Shown one piece after another: positions 42,771 through 51,666 of a stretch of DNA of 64,000 nt. The stretch is from a virus, in the IMG/VR virus record IMGVR_UViG_3300007513_000001, positions 62,001 through 126,000 of that record; one strand, given 5' to 3'. Below the pieces are notes generated by a model. That model had not been told where the DNA came from. It did not search any database and saw only the letters and a list, made by a program, of their open reading frames with translations. The number at the start of each line of letters is the position of its first letter. The stretch's first letter is position 1. The position numbers were made by a program, and so were the translations under genes.

Positions 42771-43521
42771 AAACGTTCTATCTCCTGCGCATATTTCTTC
42801 TATCAAGAGAATGTTAGGTGTGGATGAATCTTTTCGAGACCACGATAAGAAGAAAAAGCCGATTAAAAGAAAAACTACCAAGCCATTAGTATGCGGTCCA
42901 GACTATCTAGAGTATCTTACAAAAAATCTAGTGTCTCCAGCAGGGGTTCGCTCTCCATATGAAGTTCCACATGTGGTAAAAAATTTAATCAAAGATAAAG
43001 TGGTGGTAGATCTCGGATGCGGATCAGGAGATCTATCTTTTGGATTTTCGAAATATGCAAAAATGGTGTATGGTATTGAAATATCGTCGAAAGTCAGGAG
43101 TAATCCAAGATGCGATAAAATAAAAAACATAAAATTGTATAAAAAACAAAATTTTTGGGAAGCGATAGAAGAAAAGGAGCTTTATGCAGACGGCGACGTA
43201 TATTATGTTTGGGGTTTCGCGCACTGTCCTCTTGGGGGCCGTAAAATAAACTTTCAAGAAAAAAAATTCCTGACAGCTAAGCATATTAAAGAAAATTTTC
43301 CCAAAGTTGTAGATAATGAAAATAGAATAATTTTAAGTTTTGCAAATATGTCAGATGTTTCTACCTGGCCATTCGATCAAATAATACCTTTTAAAACACG
43401 CGAACGTCCGATAAAGAAAATCAGACTGTTTGGAGAAGACTGGCAAAATCTATGCATAACAGTTTTAAGGTTTGATAATCCCGCAATAGAAAGTTTAGCC
43501 ACTCTTCGAACAAGAAGATAA
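42763..43521 (+). CDS. SAM-dependent methyltransferase
   Basis: 252 residues. A class I Rossmann methyltransferase with motif I VVDLGCGSGDLSFGFS near residues 82-97, then an acidic VYGIEISSKV motif II. The N-terminus is basic. It may O- or N-methylate a sugar or a phage component. Context suggests capping a glycan, as methylation often does. The stop is followed by a 64-nt gap with weak promoter-like sequence. Confidence 0.82.
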   Translation: MDKNVLSPAHISSIKRMLGVDESFRDHDKKKKPIKRKTTKPLVCGPDYLEYLTKNLVSPAGVRSPYEVPHVVKNLIKDKVVVDLGCGSGDLSFGFSKYAKMVYGIEISSKVRSNPRCDKIKNIKLYKKQNFWEAIEEKELYADGDVYYVWGFAHCPLGGRKINFQEKKFLTAKHIKENFPKVVDNENRIILSFANMSDVSTWPFDQIIPFKTRERPIKKIRLFGEDWQNLCITVLRFDNPAIESLATLRTRR

Positions 43522-43585
43522 AAAGTTTTAACTCGAGCTTGTTCATGAATATGTTTTTTAATAAAATTATACAACTGAGAGAAAC

Positions 43586-44608
43586 ATGACCGATTTACCG
43601 AAAGTGTCCGTTGGATTCGTTAATTGCAACAGGCTTCACTATCTTAAAAGCTGCGTAGAATCTTTTCTTTATTGTACTCAAGATTACCCAAATAAAGAAT
43701 TGATAATTGTAGATAATAATTCTGTTGAAGAAGGCACAGAAGAATATTTGAAAGAAAAAGAAGGCCAAGGGTTCATTGTTTTTAGGAGCGAACATAGAGA
43801 TCCTTCTAACGAGTTTGCTAGAGGTCTAAACAAGATAGTAGAAAACTCTACGGGAGATTACGTAATCTTACTCCAGGGCGATATGCAGTTTATATTAAAG
43901 GGCGGCTGGCTAAAAGATTACGTCGAGCTAGCTATTCAATACGGCCCGCAAGTTGGATGCATATCTCTTGACGCGCAAAGAAGAGTTACACACGATTCTC
44001 ATAAATTAACAGAACCAGTCTCTGTAAACGATTATTCTTTCGTTGCCGATTTAGATAGGCCTCCTGTCGCTGGCGCGGCAGATGCTTTCTTTTCTAGAGA
44101 AGTGTTAAGAGAAATGTATCCTTGGGAAATAAGAAATAGTAGTCACGAAGGTTCTGATGACTCTGAAACAAAAATGCTACAAAAAGCTGCCGCGCTAGTT
44201 TACCGCAGAAAGCTAAAGTGGAAAACTATTATGCCTATATTTCCGCCGGCTGCTGCCATATACACAGATTCTCGAGGAACCAACGCTAGAGTAAGGGGTA
44301 ATCGTAGATACGGCGATTATTGGCCGGCAAAATCAGATTTTAGATACTATGAAATATTAGATTATGAAAAATTGATTCAAGATAAAACCGCAACAGGAGG
44401 CCGCCCTTGGAGTATAGAAGAAGTAGTAAAAACTATAGGATTTAATGCGCCTATAGACGAACATGGTTCTTGGTTAAAAAATCCAATACGTCCTGACACA
44501 GCCTTGCCTGGAGAATGGGTAGAGCTAAATTATTTTGACTATTCAAACACAGAACCACTCACTACTAGTGAAGAAGATAAATTTTTAGAAGACTGGCTAA
44601 ACAGTTAA
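43586..44608 (+). CDS. GT2 family glycosyltransferase
   Basis: 340 residues. VSVGFVNCNRLHYLKSCVES, ELIIVDNNSVEEGTEEYL and DYVILLQGDMQFIL (acidic QGDM motif) outline a GT-A fold. SHEGSDDSETKM is a later acceptor/metal segment. It is preceded by AGAGA and follows the 64-nt gap, so it may start a separate transcript. Donor unknown. Confidence 0.82.
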   Translation: MTDLPKVSVGFVNCNRLHYLKSCVESFLYCTQDYPNKELIIVDNNSVEEGTEEYLKEKEGQGFIVFRSEHRDPSNEFARGLNKIVENSTGDYVILLQGDMQFILKGGWLKDYVELAIQYGPQVGCISLDAQRRVTHDSHKLTEPVSVNDYSFVADLDRPPVAGAADAFFSREVLREMYPWEIRNSSHEGSDDSETKMLQKAAALVYRRKLKWKTIMPIFPPAAAIYTDSRGTNARVRGNRRYGDYWPAKSDFRYYEILDYEKLIQDKTATGGRPWSIEEVVKTIGFNAPIDEHGSWLKNPIRPDTALPGEWVELNYFDYSNTEPLTTSEEDKFLEDWLNS

Positions 44609-44620
44609 ATTGGAGTTATA

Positions 44621-46258
44621 ATGAAAATAGCGGGACTTTGGTCGGGTCACGACTGTTCTTTTTGCGTTTTAGAAGATGGGAAACCTTTAATTCACGCTGA
44701 ATATGAACGCTACAATAGAGAAAAATCCCCGCCGGGAGATTCTTCTAACTTTATGTTTGACAGGTATCCAGAGTGGCCTGCTATAACTCATTTTGCTTCT
44801 GTATATCCAAAGAAAAAACTAACGGAAAGAGAAGAATCTTATAGTTTATTAAAAAACCACATAGACGCCAATGGTGGAAAGCTATATTTTTGCTCACATC
44901 ATAAAGCTCACGCAGCAAACGCTTTTTATTCTAGTAATTTTGAGAAATCTATAATCGTCACTTTAGATGGTGGTGGTGTAGAAGACGACCGCGGTGGAGA
45001 GTCTGCATGTACGATCTGGAGGGGTGATGGAACAGAATTGAAGCATCTAAAGACCTTTCGGCCTAACGAGATTAATATCGGAGGTGTGTGGACACGAGTA
45101 ACAAGGTATGTATTTAAGCTTCAGAACGGGTGGCCAAGAGGAGGCCAAGAGGGTTCTGTAATGGCCATGGCTGCTTTTGGTGATGCATCTATCTGGGCTC
45201 AAGACTGCTGGAATTGGTTAACCAAAGACAAGATGTCTGCTGGGTTTAAGCCTCCAAACCAACCAGTTGGAGCAACTTCAGACCGTGATCCACCCCACCC
45301 TTATTTAGAACCGTGGGCCGCTCATGCTAGAGAGTCAGAGCAAAATAGATTTGATATAGCTGCTGGTTTGCAAGAAGCGACCGAAGCTCTTATAAGACAA
45401 ATAATAGAATATGCGCTAAGCTTTGATAGCGATATAGATTCAATTTGTTTAGCTGGTGGTGTCACTTTAAATTCTGTTGCCATGGGAAAATTATTGAAGT
45501 GGTTCCCGCAATTAAAGAGAGTCTATATACCCCCTGTACCTTATGACGGTGGATTGTGTATAGGAGCGGCACAGGCTCTGTGGCACGAAGAGCTTGGAAA
45601 TCCGAGAATTAAATGGGAGCATAATTTTACTCCATATTTAGGAGAAACTTGGACTGAAGAACATTTTAATGAAGTTTTAGAAAATAGAAAAAATGACATA
45701 GAAGTTTTAGAATCAAGCGTAGAAGATATAGTTTCAAAGCTTCAAGAGGGAAATATAGTGTCGGTATTCAACGGCTCGTCTGAATCTGGCCGGCGAGCTC
45801 TTGGAAATAGAAGCATATTAGTAGATCCAAGATCAACGACAATGAAAGATACTATCAATGAAAAGGTCAAGCATCGGCAATGGTATCGCCCTTTTGCTCC
45901 CTCTATATTAGAGTCTGAAGCCTCAGATTGGTTCGAAGAATATCAAGAGAGTCCGTACATGCAGTTTGTTTTAAAATTTAAAAAAGAAAAAGTTGATTTA
46001 GTACCAGCTGTGGTTCATTTAGATGGAACAGCAAGACTACAAACGGTTAGAGAGACTGATAATAAGTGGTACTATGATTTTTTGCAAGCTTGGCATAAGG
46101 CATCTGGAGTACCAATCATACTTAACACAAGCTTCAATGATAGAGAGCCCATTTGCGAAAATGTTGAGCATGCTCTAAACTGCTTTTTAGGAACCAACAT
46201 TGACTATCTTTATTTTCCAGAATATAAGAAGCTCATAAAACGAAAAGGTGCAGAGTAA
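44621..46258 (+). CDS. Carbamoyltransferase (NodU/CmcH family)
   Basis: 545 residues, full length. SHHKAHAANAFYSSNFE and VTLDGGGVEDDRGGESACTI are the N-terminal ATP/adenylation motifs of the family (HxxxH), and SGRRALGNRSILVDPRS with YRPFAPSILES the C-terminal YrdC-like/Kae1-type region. It transfers a carbamoyl group from carbamoyl phosphate to a sugar hydroxyl or similar acceptor, with ATP. It would cap a glycan with carbamate. Shares an overlapping TAATG with the next gene. Confidence 0.92.
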   Translation: MKIAGLWSGHDCSFCVLEDGKPLIHAEYERYNREKSPPGDSSNFMFDRYPEWPAITHFASVYPKKKLTEREESYSLLKNHIDANGGKLYFCSHHKAHAANAFYSSNFEKSIIVTLDGGGVEDDRGGESACTIWRGDGTELKHLKTFRPNEINIGGVWTRVTRYVFKLQNGWPRGGQEGSVMAMAAFGDASIWAQDCWNWLTKDKMSAGFKPPNQPVGATSDRDPPHPYLEPWAAHARESEQNRFDIAAGLQEATEALIRQIIEYALSFDSDIDSICLAGGVTLNSVAMGKLLKWFPQLKRVYIPPVPYDGGLCIGAAQALWHEELGNPRIKWEHNFTPYLGETWTEEHFNEVLENRKNDIEVLESSVEDIVSKLQEGNIVSVFNGSSESGRRALGNRSILVDPRSTTMKDTINEKVKHRQWYRPFAPSILESEASDWFEEYQESPYMQFVLKFKKEKVDLVPAVVHLDGTARLQTVRETDNKWYYDFLQAWHKASGVPIILNTSFNDREPICENVEHALNCFLGTNIDYLYFPEYKKLIKRKGAE

Positions 46259-47109
46259 TGCAGACAACTATTGGAATTCTGGGCCAAGGGTTTGTCGGGT
46301 CTTCTGTGAAGCTAGGATTAGAAAAAGCTTATAAAATAGAAACTTACGATCTAATACCTGAAAAAGCCACGGTTGAATCTATCGGTGAGCTAGTTTGGAA
46401 ATCAGATGTTTTGTTTGTTTGTTTGCCTACCCCAATGAGAAAAGACGGAAGTTGCGACACTAGAATTATTGAATCCGCGCTGAAAGAAATAAACAATTGC
46501 TTATTAGAAATAAATAAAAGCAAGTTGGTAATCACGAAATCTACGGTCCCGCCTCAGACTCACTCAGGCTGGAGCAGCGAATATAGAAATTTAAACCTTG
46601 TTTTCAATCCAGAGTTTCTTACTGAAGCCAATGCCGCAGAAGATTTTAAGAATCAAAATAGAATAGTACTTGGTGGCCATCCATCCGATTGTGAAAAAGC
46701 TCAAAAAGTATTTCAAAAAGTATTTCCAAATATAAGTTATTTTACCACAACATACGTAACTGCAGAACTTGTGAAATATTTCATAAACTGCTTCTTAGCT
46801 GCAAAAGTCTCATTTGCTAATGAATTCTATCAACTATGTGAATCTTTAAATGCAGATTATTCTAGAGTGGTGTCTGGAGCTCTTTTGGATAAAAGAATAG
46901 GAACATCACATCTTCAGGTCCCTGGCCCAGATGGTGATTTTGGTTTCGGCGGCCACTGTTTTCCAAAAGACCTTAATGCTATGATTTATATGGCTAAAAA
47001 ACTAGACATTGATCCCAAAGTTCTTAAAGCGGCTAAACTAAAAAATTCAGAAGTTAGAAATAATAAAGACTGGGAATCTATGAAAGGGCGAGCCGTTAGT
47101 GAAGATTAA
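46258..47109 (+). CDS. UDP-sugar 6-dehydrogenase-like, truncated
   Basis: 283 residues. ILGQGFVGSSVKLGL (NAD loop), VCLPTPMR, TKSTVPPQ, FNPEFLTEANA and the active-site FGFGGHCFPKDLNAM with the catalytic Cys are all present and in order. It oxidises UDP-glucose-like or UDP-amino sugars to uronic acids. The usual C-terminal UDP-binding domain (about 120-150 residues) is missing and replaced by ~20 residues. The enzyme may be non-functional alone or use another partner. It overlaps the next gene by 11 nt. Confidence 0.85.
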   Translation: MQTTIGILGQGFVGSSVKLGLEKAYKIETYDLIPEKATVESIGELVWKSDVLFVCLPTPMRKDGSCDTRIIESALKEINNCLLEINKSKLVITKSTVPPQTHSGWSSEYRNLNLVFNPEFLTEANAAEDFKNQNRIVLGGHPSDCEKAQKVFQKVFPNISYFTTTYVTAELVKYFINCFLAAKVSFANEFYQLCESLNADYSRVVSGALLDKRIGTSHLQVPGPDGDFGFGGHCFPKDLNAMIYMAKKLDIDPKVLKAAKLKNSEVRNNKDWESMKGRAVSED

Positions 47110-47983
47110 TACAGATAAAAATATTTTAGTTACAGGCGGTCTAGGTTTTGTCGGCTCTAATTTAGTAGACGAATTAATATCTTCTGGTTATAAAAACATA
47201 ACTGTTATAGACGATCTATCTTCAGAGTCTGCATCTTCCGAATATATGAGAAGTGAAGTAAAGTATCTTATTAAAGATATAGTGGATCTTCCAAAGATAG
47301 AAAAAGAATTAGATCATTATGATATAGTGTTTCATCTAGCCGCTTTAGCAAGACTTCAACCATCTTTTTCAGATCCAGTTAGATATTTTGAAGTAAATTC
47401 TTTAGGAACTTTTTATCTTTTAGATTTTATGAGAAGAAAGAATAAAGATGCAAAAATAGTTTATGCAGGTTCAAGCACCGCGTTCGGAGGACCACTTTTA
47501 AATCCATATGCATTTGCCAAGCATACTGGAGAAGACATATGCCGGCTCTTTTCAGAAAATTATAAAATGAATACTGCGGTGGCTAGATTTTTTAATGTAT
47601 ACGGCCCCAGACAGCCAATCACTGGAGAGTGGGCTACAGTTATAGGAAAATTTGAGCAGCAATACATAAGCGGTGAATCGCTTACTGTGGTAGGAGACGG
47701 AACGCAGAGAAGAGACTTCACACATATTTCAGATATTGTTCTTGGGTTGATATGCCTAACAGACGGAAATCATAATGGAGAAGTCTTTTCTTTGGGCACC
47801 GGCCAAAATCACTCTCTGTTTGACGTAGCATTTGAGTTTAGTGATAATATTATATTCATTCCTGCAAGGCCAGGAGAAGCAAGAGAGACCCTTGCAGATA
47901 TATCAGCTATGACTTCAGCTACGCTCTGGAGACCGAAAACAAATTTACTAGAATATATAGCTGATTTTAAGAAAGAAATGTGA
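47099..47983 (+). CDS. NAD-dependent sugar epimerase/decarboxylase-like
   Basis: 294 residues. VTGGLGFVGSNLVDELI (Rossmann motif), IDDLSSESA, FHLAALARLQPSF, AGSSTAFGG (Ser motif), NPYAFAKHTGE (YxxxK) and RFFNVYGPRQPIT are those of UDP-glucose 4-epimerase/UDP-glucuronate-type SDRs. Next to a sugar dehydrogenase, an epimerase or decarboxylase acting on uronic acid is plausible. GTG start. It is the last gene of the 28-kb cluster. Confidence 0.85.
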   Translation: MKINTDKNILVTGGLGFVGSNLVDELISSGYKNITVIDDLSSESASSEYMRSEVKYLIKDIVDLPKIEKELDHYDIVFHLAALARLQPSFSDPVRYFEVNSLGTFYLLDFMRRKNKDAKIVYAGSSTAFGGPLLNPYAFAKHTGEDICRLFSENYKMNTAVARFFNVYGPRQPITGEWATVIGKFEQQYISGESLTVVGDGTQRRDFTHISDIVLGLICLTDGNHNGEVFSLGTGQNHSLFDVAFEFSDNIIFIPARPGEARETLADISAMTSATLWRPKTNLLEYIADFKKEM

Positions 47984-48017
47984 ACAATTGCCATGTTTTT
48001 GTTTATGATTTTATATA

Positions 48018-48839
48018 ATGAATTTTCCTACTGAAAAACCACACATCTCTTATTCTGAAGTAAAAAACTGGAAAGAGTGTCCGTATAGACACAAACTGGC
48101 GTATATTGATAAAATTGACCTTGGAACTCCTTCTCCCTATTTGGATTTCGGGACTAACGTCCATGAAGGGTGCGAAAGTTTTTTAAACACTGGCGAAATA
48201 CCAAAAGAAAGATTACTTCAAAATATTCGAGATGCCTGGAACAAGCACGGTTTTGATAAGCCAGAATGGTATGAAAAGATGCCGAAATGGTACAAGCATG
48301 TTCCGGTAGAAGAGTGGTGTGAGTGGGCTTCGAACATGTGGGATGATGTTCCTGATTTTTTAGATGAAAATTTTCCAGAGTGGGAAAGAGTCAGCGCAGA
48401 AGAAATGCTATACGAAGAGATAGATAGCGCAGACATTAAATTTAAAGGTTATATCGACGCAATCATCAAAGTTCCTAGAAAAAATGGAACATATAAATAT
48501 TGGATTTTGGATTGGAAAACAGCAAAATCTTATGGTTGGGACAAGAGAAAAAGAAGAGATTTCATGATGCAGGCACAGCTTGTTCTCTACAAATATTACT
48601 GGGCTTCGAAAAACAATATTCCGTTTAAAGATGTTGGGTGTGCGTTTGTTCTTCTAAAGAGGGGCGGAAAGCCGGGCAATATGTGCGGATTATTAAAAGT
48701 TTCCGCTGGTCCCAAAGCTTTAGAACAAGCTAATAAAATGGTTTCTAGCATGATCAAAAATGTCTACAGGGGATTTTTTGTTAAAAATAGAATGAGTTGC
48801 ACTTTTTGCGACTACAAAGATACAGAATACTGCACATAG
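48018..48839 (+). CDS. PD-(D/E)XK nuclease family protein
   Basis: 273 residues of the RecB/Cas4-like PD-(D/E)XK superfamily. ISYSEVKNWKECPYRHKLAY is the N-terminal C-containing motif, KGYIDAIIKV holds the catalytic Asp and YWILDWKTAKSY the D-x-K pair. A late CTFCDYKDTEYC cluster resembles the Cys that bind iron-sulphur in Cas4/AddB-type proteins (together with the early CPYR cysteine). It may be a DNA exonuclease. It is separated from the glycan cluster by 34 nt and ends at a strong terminator. Confidence 0.87.
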   Translation: MNFPTEKPHISYSEVKNWKECPYRHKLAYIDKIDLGTPSPYLDFGTNVHEGCESFLNTGEIPKERLLQNIRDAWNKHGFDKPEWYEKMPKWYKHVPVEEWCEWASNMWDDVPDFLDENFPEWERVSAEEMLYEEIDSADIKFKGYIDAIIKVPRKNGTYKYWILDWKTAKSYGWDKRKRRDFMMQAQLVLYKYYWASKNNIPFKDVGCAFVLLKRGGKPGNMCGLLKVSAGPKALEQANKMVSSMIKNVYRGFFVKNRMSCTFCDYKDTEYCT

Positions 48840-48862
48840 CAGTTTAAAAAATTAAAGTTTCT

Positions 48863-48895
48863 AAGGGCCATTTTTTACCGTTTGGCCCTTTTTTA
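48863..48895 (+). terminator. Rho-independent terminator
   Basis: The arms AAGGGCCA (48863-48870) and TGGCCCTT (48883-48890) pair perfectly around a 12-nt loop, and a T-tract follows from 48889 (TTTTTT). It lies 24 nt after the nuclease stop and should end the long transcript covering the glycan cluster. Confidence 0.9.
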
Positions 48896-48934
48896 TTAAA
48901 ATGAATTAGTTCGAAGGGAGAGGTTAATTTCGAA

Positions 48935-50185
48935 ATGAAAAAAAAGAAAAAAATTCTAATTTTATCAGATCATGCCTTGAGTACCTCGGGAGTCGGTACT
49001 CAAACTCGCCATTTAGTGAATGGCTTATTAGCTAAGGGCGAATGGTCTTTTAGACAATTTGGTGCGGCAATAAAGCATGAAAATTACGATGTAGTTCAAG
49101 TGAGCGAAGATTTCATAATCAAGCCCATTGATGGTTTTGGAAATCCCGATATGCTTAGGTTAGCTTTAATTACTGAAAAACCAGACATATTGTTTATTTT
49201 TACTGATCCGAGATTTTTCATCTGGCTATTTGAAATGGAGGATGAAATTCATCAAATTTGCCCTATAGTTTGGTGGCATGTTTGGGACAATTATCCATAT
49301 CCCCAGTTTAATAACGAGTTTTATCAATCAACTGATTTAATCAACTGCCACTCTCACTTAACTTATAAGATGGTCGGAGAAAAGTTTCCAGAAAAAACTA
49401 ATTTTGTTCCTCACGCTTTACCACCAAATGTATTTTTCCCTATGCAAAAATCTCAAATTTTAAGCTTGAAAGAGCAGGCTCTTGGAAAAGAAAAGAAAGA
49501 TAACTTTGTCGTATTTTGGATGAACAGAAACGCGCGTAGAAAAAGAACAAACGATGTCTTGGTATCTTGGAGCTTGTTTGTGAAACAACTTGAAGAAAAA
49601 CATGGGAAAAGGGACGTTACTTTATTGATGCACACAGACCCCCAAGACCCGGAAGGACCCAATCTTTTTGCCACGGGAGAGATGCTCGGAATACAAGATA
49701 CAGTAGTTTTCTCTAATCAAAGAGTTGGTTTCGAGCAAATAAACATAATGCACAATATCAGTGATGCTTGTTTGAATATATCTTATGCTGAAGGTTTCGG
49801 TTTAGCTACTTTAGAATCGATGCAAGCTGGTACTCCTATAATAGCTGCAAAAACCGGGGGATTAACTCGCCAAGTTGTTGATCATCGAGATGGCTCCGAA
49901 AATGGTGTTGCCCTTGATATAGATTTAAAAACTTTGGTTGGGTCACAGAGTGTTCCATACATTTATGAAGATTACTGCTCAAACGAGAGTGTGGCAAACG
50001 CCATTATGAAAATGTATGAAAAAACACCAGAAGAAAAAGAGCAGCTATCGCAAAAGGTTATAGATTACGTAGATTCTGAATTTTCTTATCAAAAAACAAT
50101 TGATCTCTGGAACGATACTCTCAATGACACCTTAGAAAACTGGAAATCAAAATATCAGAGAAAATTCTTAGGAGAAGTAAAATGA
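48935..50185 (+). CDS. GT4 family glycosyltransferase
   Basis: 416-residue GT-B enzyme. ILILSDHALSTSGVGTQTRH (acceptor loop), FWMNRNARRKRTNDVL and ISYAEGFGLATLESMQAGTP (EX7E donor motif) are clear. It starts after the terminator, with GGGAGAGG at 48914-48921. It overlaps the next GT4 by 4 nt. The pair stands outside the main cluster, next to the late sigma factor; phage GT4 enzymes sometimes glycosylate DNA bases, so that alternative exists besides surface glycans. Confidence 0.88.
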   Translation: MKKKKKILILSDHALSTSGVGTQTRHLVNGLLAKGEWSFRQFGAAIKHENYDVVQVSEDFIIKPIDGFGNPDMLRLALITEKPDILFIFTDPRFFIWLFEMEDEIHQICPIVWWHVWDNYPYPQFNNEFYQSTDLINCHSHLTYKMVGEKFPEKTNFVPHALPPNVFFPMQKSQILSLKEQALGKEKKDNFVVFWMNRNARRKRTNDVLVSWSLFVKQLEEKHGKRDVTLLMHTDPQDPEGPNLFATGEMLGIQDTVVFSNQRVGFEQINIMHNISDACLNISYAEGFGLATLESMQAGTPIIAAKTGGLTRQVVDHRDGSENGVALDIDLKTLVGSQSVPYIYEDYCSNESVANAIMKMYEKTPEEKEQLSQKVIDYVDSEFSYQKTIDLWNDTLNDTLENWKSKYQRKFLGEVK

Positions 50186-51345
50186 AAAAAGCTATTATTA
50201 GAGGACCGCTTCTTACTCTTTCTGGATATGGAGTCCACACTCGCCAGATATTCAAGTGGCTCCATGAAAGAGACGATATAGAAATAAAAGTTCAAACATT
50301 GCCATGGGGCATTACTCCTTGGTTACTTGATGAAAATCGACAAGATGGATTAATCAAAGAGATTTTTAAGAGAACAGATTACAACCCTCAAGCAGAAAGA
50401 TTTGATTATTCGTTTCAGGTTCAGCTTCCAAATGAGTGGGATTCGTCTTTAGCTTCTTACAACGTGGGTGTAACTGCCGCTGTAGAAACTGATCGGTGTT
50501 CACCCAAGTGGATCGAAGCATGCAATAAAATGAACCACATAATAGTTCCTTCAGAACACACTAAAAAAGTACTGCAGAACTCAGGAAACTTGTCAGTTCC
50601 AATTTCAGTAATACCAGAAAGTTATCCAGACGCTTTAGTTAACTGCGAAGAAAATCAGCCGTTATCTCTTGATACCAGCTTTAACTTTCTTCTATTCGGT
50701 CAGATAACTGGAAACAATCCTTTTAACGACAGAAAAAATACTTTCTTCGCCATAAAGTGGCTTTGCGAAACTTTTAAAGACGATCCAGATGTGGGCATTG
50801 TTGTTAAAACTAATCACGGAAAGAATACTAAAGTAGATAGAAGAATAACGATGAGTCTATTAAAAAATCTTATAGACGAAGTCCGCACTGGTGAATATCC
50901 TAAAATATATTTGCTTCATGGAGATTTAACAGAACAAGAATTATCAGATGTTTATCGAGAAAAATCGATAAAAGCTCTTGTAGCTCCATCAAGAGGCGAA
51001 GGTTTTGGATTGCCTCTTTTAGAAGCTGCCGCTTCTGAACTTCCAATAATAGCCACTAACTGGTCAGGCCATTTAGATTTTCTAAACAAGGGAAAATTTA
51101 TAAAACTTAATTATAGTTTGGTGCCAATCCATAAGTCTAGAGTAGATAATAGTATTTTTGTAGAGGGTTCTTGTTGGGCAGATGTAATAGAGTCTGATTT
51201 TAAAAAGAAAGTTTCTAAATTTAGAAAAGCTTCCGATATACCAAAGAGTTGGGCTAAAGATTTAGCAAAAATAATAAAAGAAGAGTTTTCTCATAAAGCG
51301 ATCAGTAAAAAATATGATGAATTTTTGGACGAAATAGAAAAGTGA
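50182..51345 (+). CDS. GT4 family glycosyltransferase
   Basis: 387 residues. RGPLLTLSGYGVHTRQIFKW, NYNPQAERFDYSFQVQLPNE-type N-terminal segment, HIIVPSEHTKKVLQNSG and VAPSRGEGFGLPLLEAAASE (donor motif) fit GT4. It resembles its upstream neighbour in style and may be a partner working on the same glycan or target. Overlap of 4 nt on both sides. Confidence 0.88.
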   Translation: MKKAIIRGPLLTLSGYGVHTRQIFKWLHERDDIEIKVQTLPWGITPWLLDENRQDGLIKEIFKRTDYNPQAERFDYSFQVQLPNEWDSSLASYNVGVTAAVETDRCSPKWIEACNKMNHIIVPSEHTKKVLQNSGNLSVPISVIPESYPDALVNCEENQPLSLDTSFNFLLFGQITGNNPFNDRKNTFFAIKWLCETFKDDPDVGIVVKTNHGKNTKVDRRITMSLLKNLIDEVRTGEYPKIYLLHGDLTEQELSDVYREKSIKALVAPSRGEGFGLPLLEAAASELPIIATNWSGHLDFLNKGKFIKLNYSLVPIHKSRVDNSIFVEGSCWADVIESDFKKKVSKFRKASDIPKSWAKDLAKIIKEEFSHKAISKKYDEFLDEIEK

Positions 51346-51653
51346 ACACCTTAACCATAATTTTAGCGGGCTGTCTTTGTGTGTCTACAGTATTACTATC
51401 TTTCTCAGTTTATTATAATATTAAGTTTGGAAAACTTATTTTAAAATACATCGACCAAATTGAGGAAACTCTTGACGTTTTTGATACAAAATACGCTAGT
51501 ATATCGACAATAGTCGAAATGCCGCTATTTTATGATAGCCAAGAAATTAGATCTGTAATAACAGATATAAAAGACTGCAGAGATCAAATTTTAAAAACAG
51601 CTAATATTTTGGGAGACGTAGAAGAAGTAGAAGAAGCAGAACCAGAAAAATAA
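51342..51653 (+). CDS. Small single-pass membrane protein
   Basis: 103 residues with one N-terminal transmembrane segment (about residues 5-27, IILAGCLCVSTVLLSFSVYY) followed by a long helical cytoplasmic part and an acidic tail (EEVEEAEPEK). GTG overlaps the upstream stop (GTGA). Its position between glycosyltransferases and the late sigma factor gives no clear role. No family recognised. Confidence 0.6.
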   Translation: MNTLTIILAGCLCVSTVLLSFSVYYNIKFGKLILKYIDQIEETLDVFDTKYASISTIVEMPLFYDSQEIRSVITDIKDCRDQILKTANILGDVEEVEEAEPEK

Positions 51654-51666
51654 TTGGAGTTTTTAA

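Noticed and set aside
43508-43544. Possible terminator hairpin GAACAAG...CTTGTTC after the methyltransferase gene
   Set aside because: The loop is 23 nt, part of the stem lies inside the coding region, and the T-run does not follow directly.
20049-47983. Interpretation of the glycan cluster as a host O-antigen locus in a bacterial contig
   Set aside because: It is flanked without break by phage fibre and baseplate genes, has phage-like overlaps, and shows no Wzx, Wzy or transposase genes that I could see. A bacterial origin of single genes remains possible.
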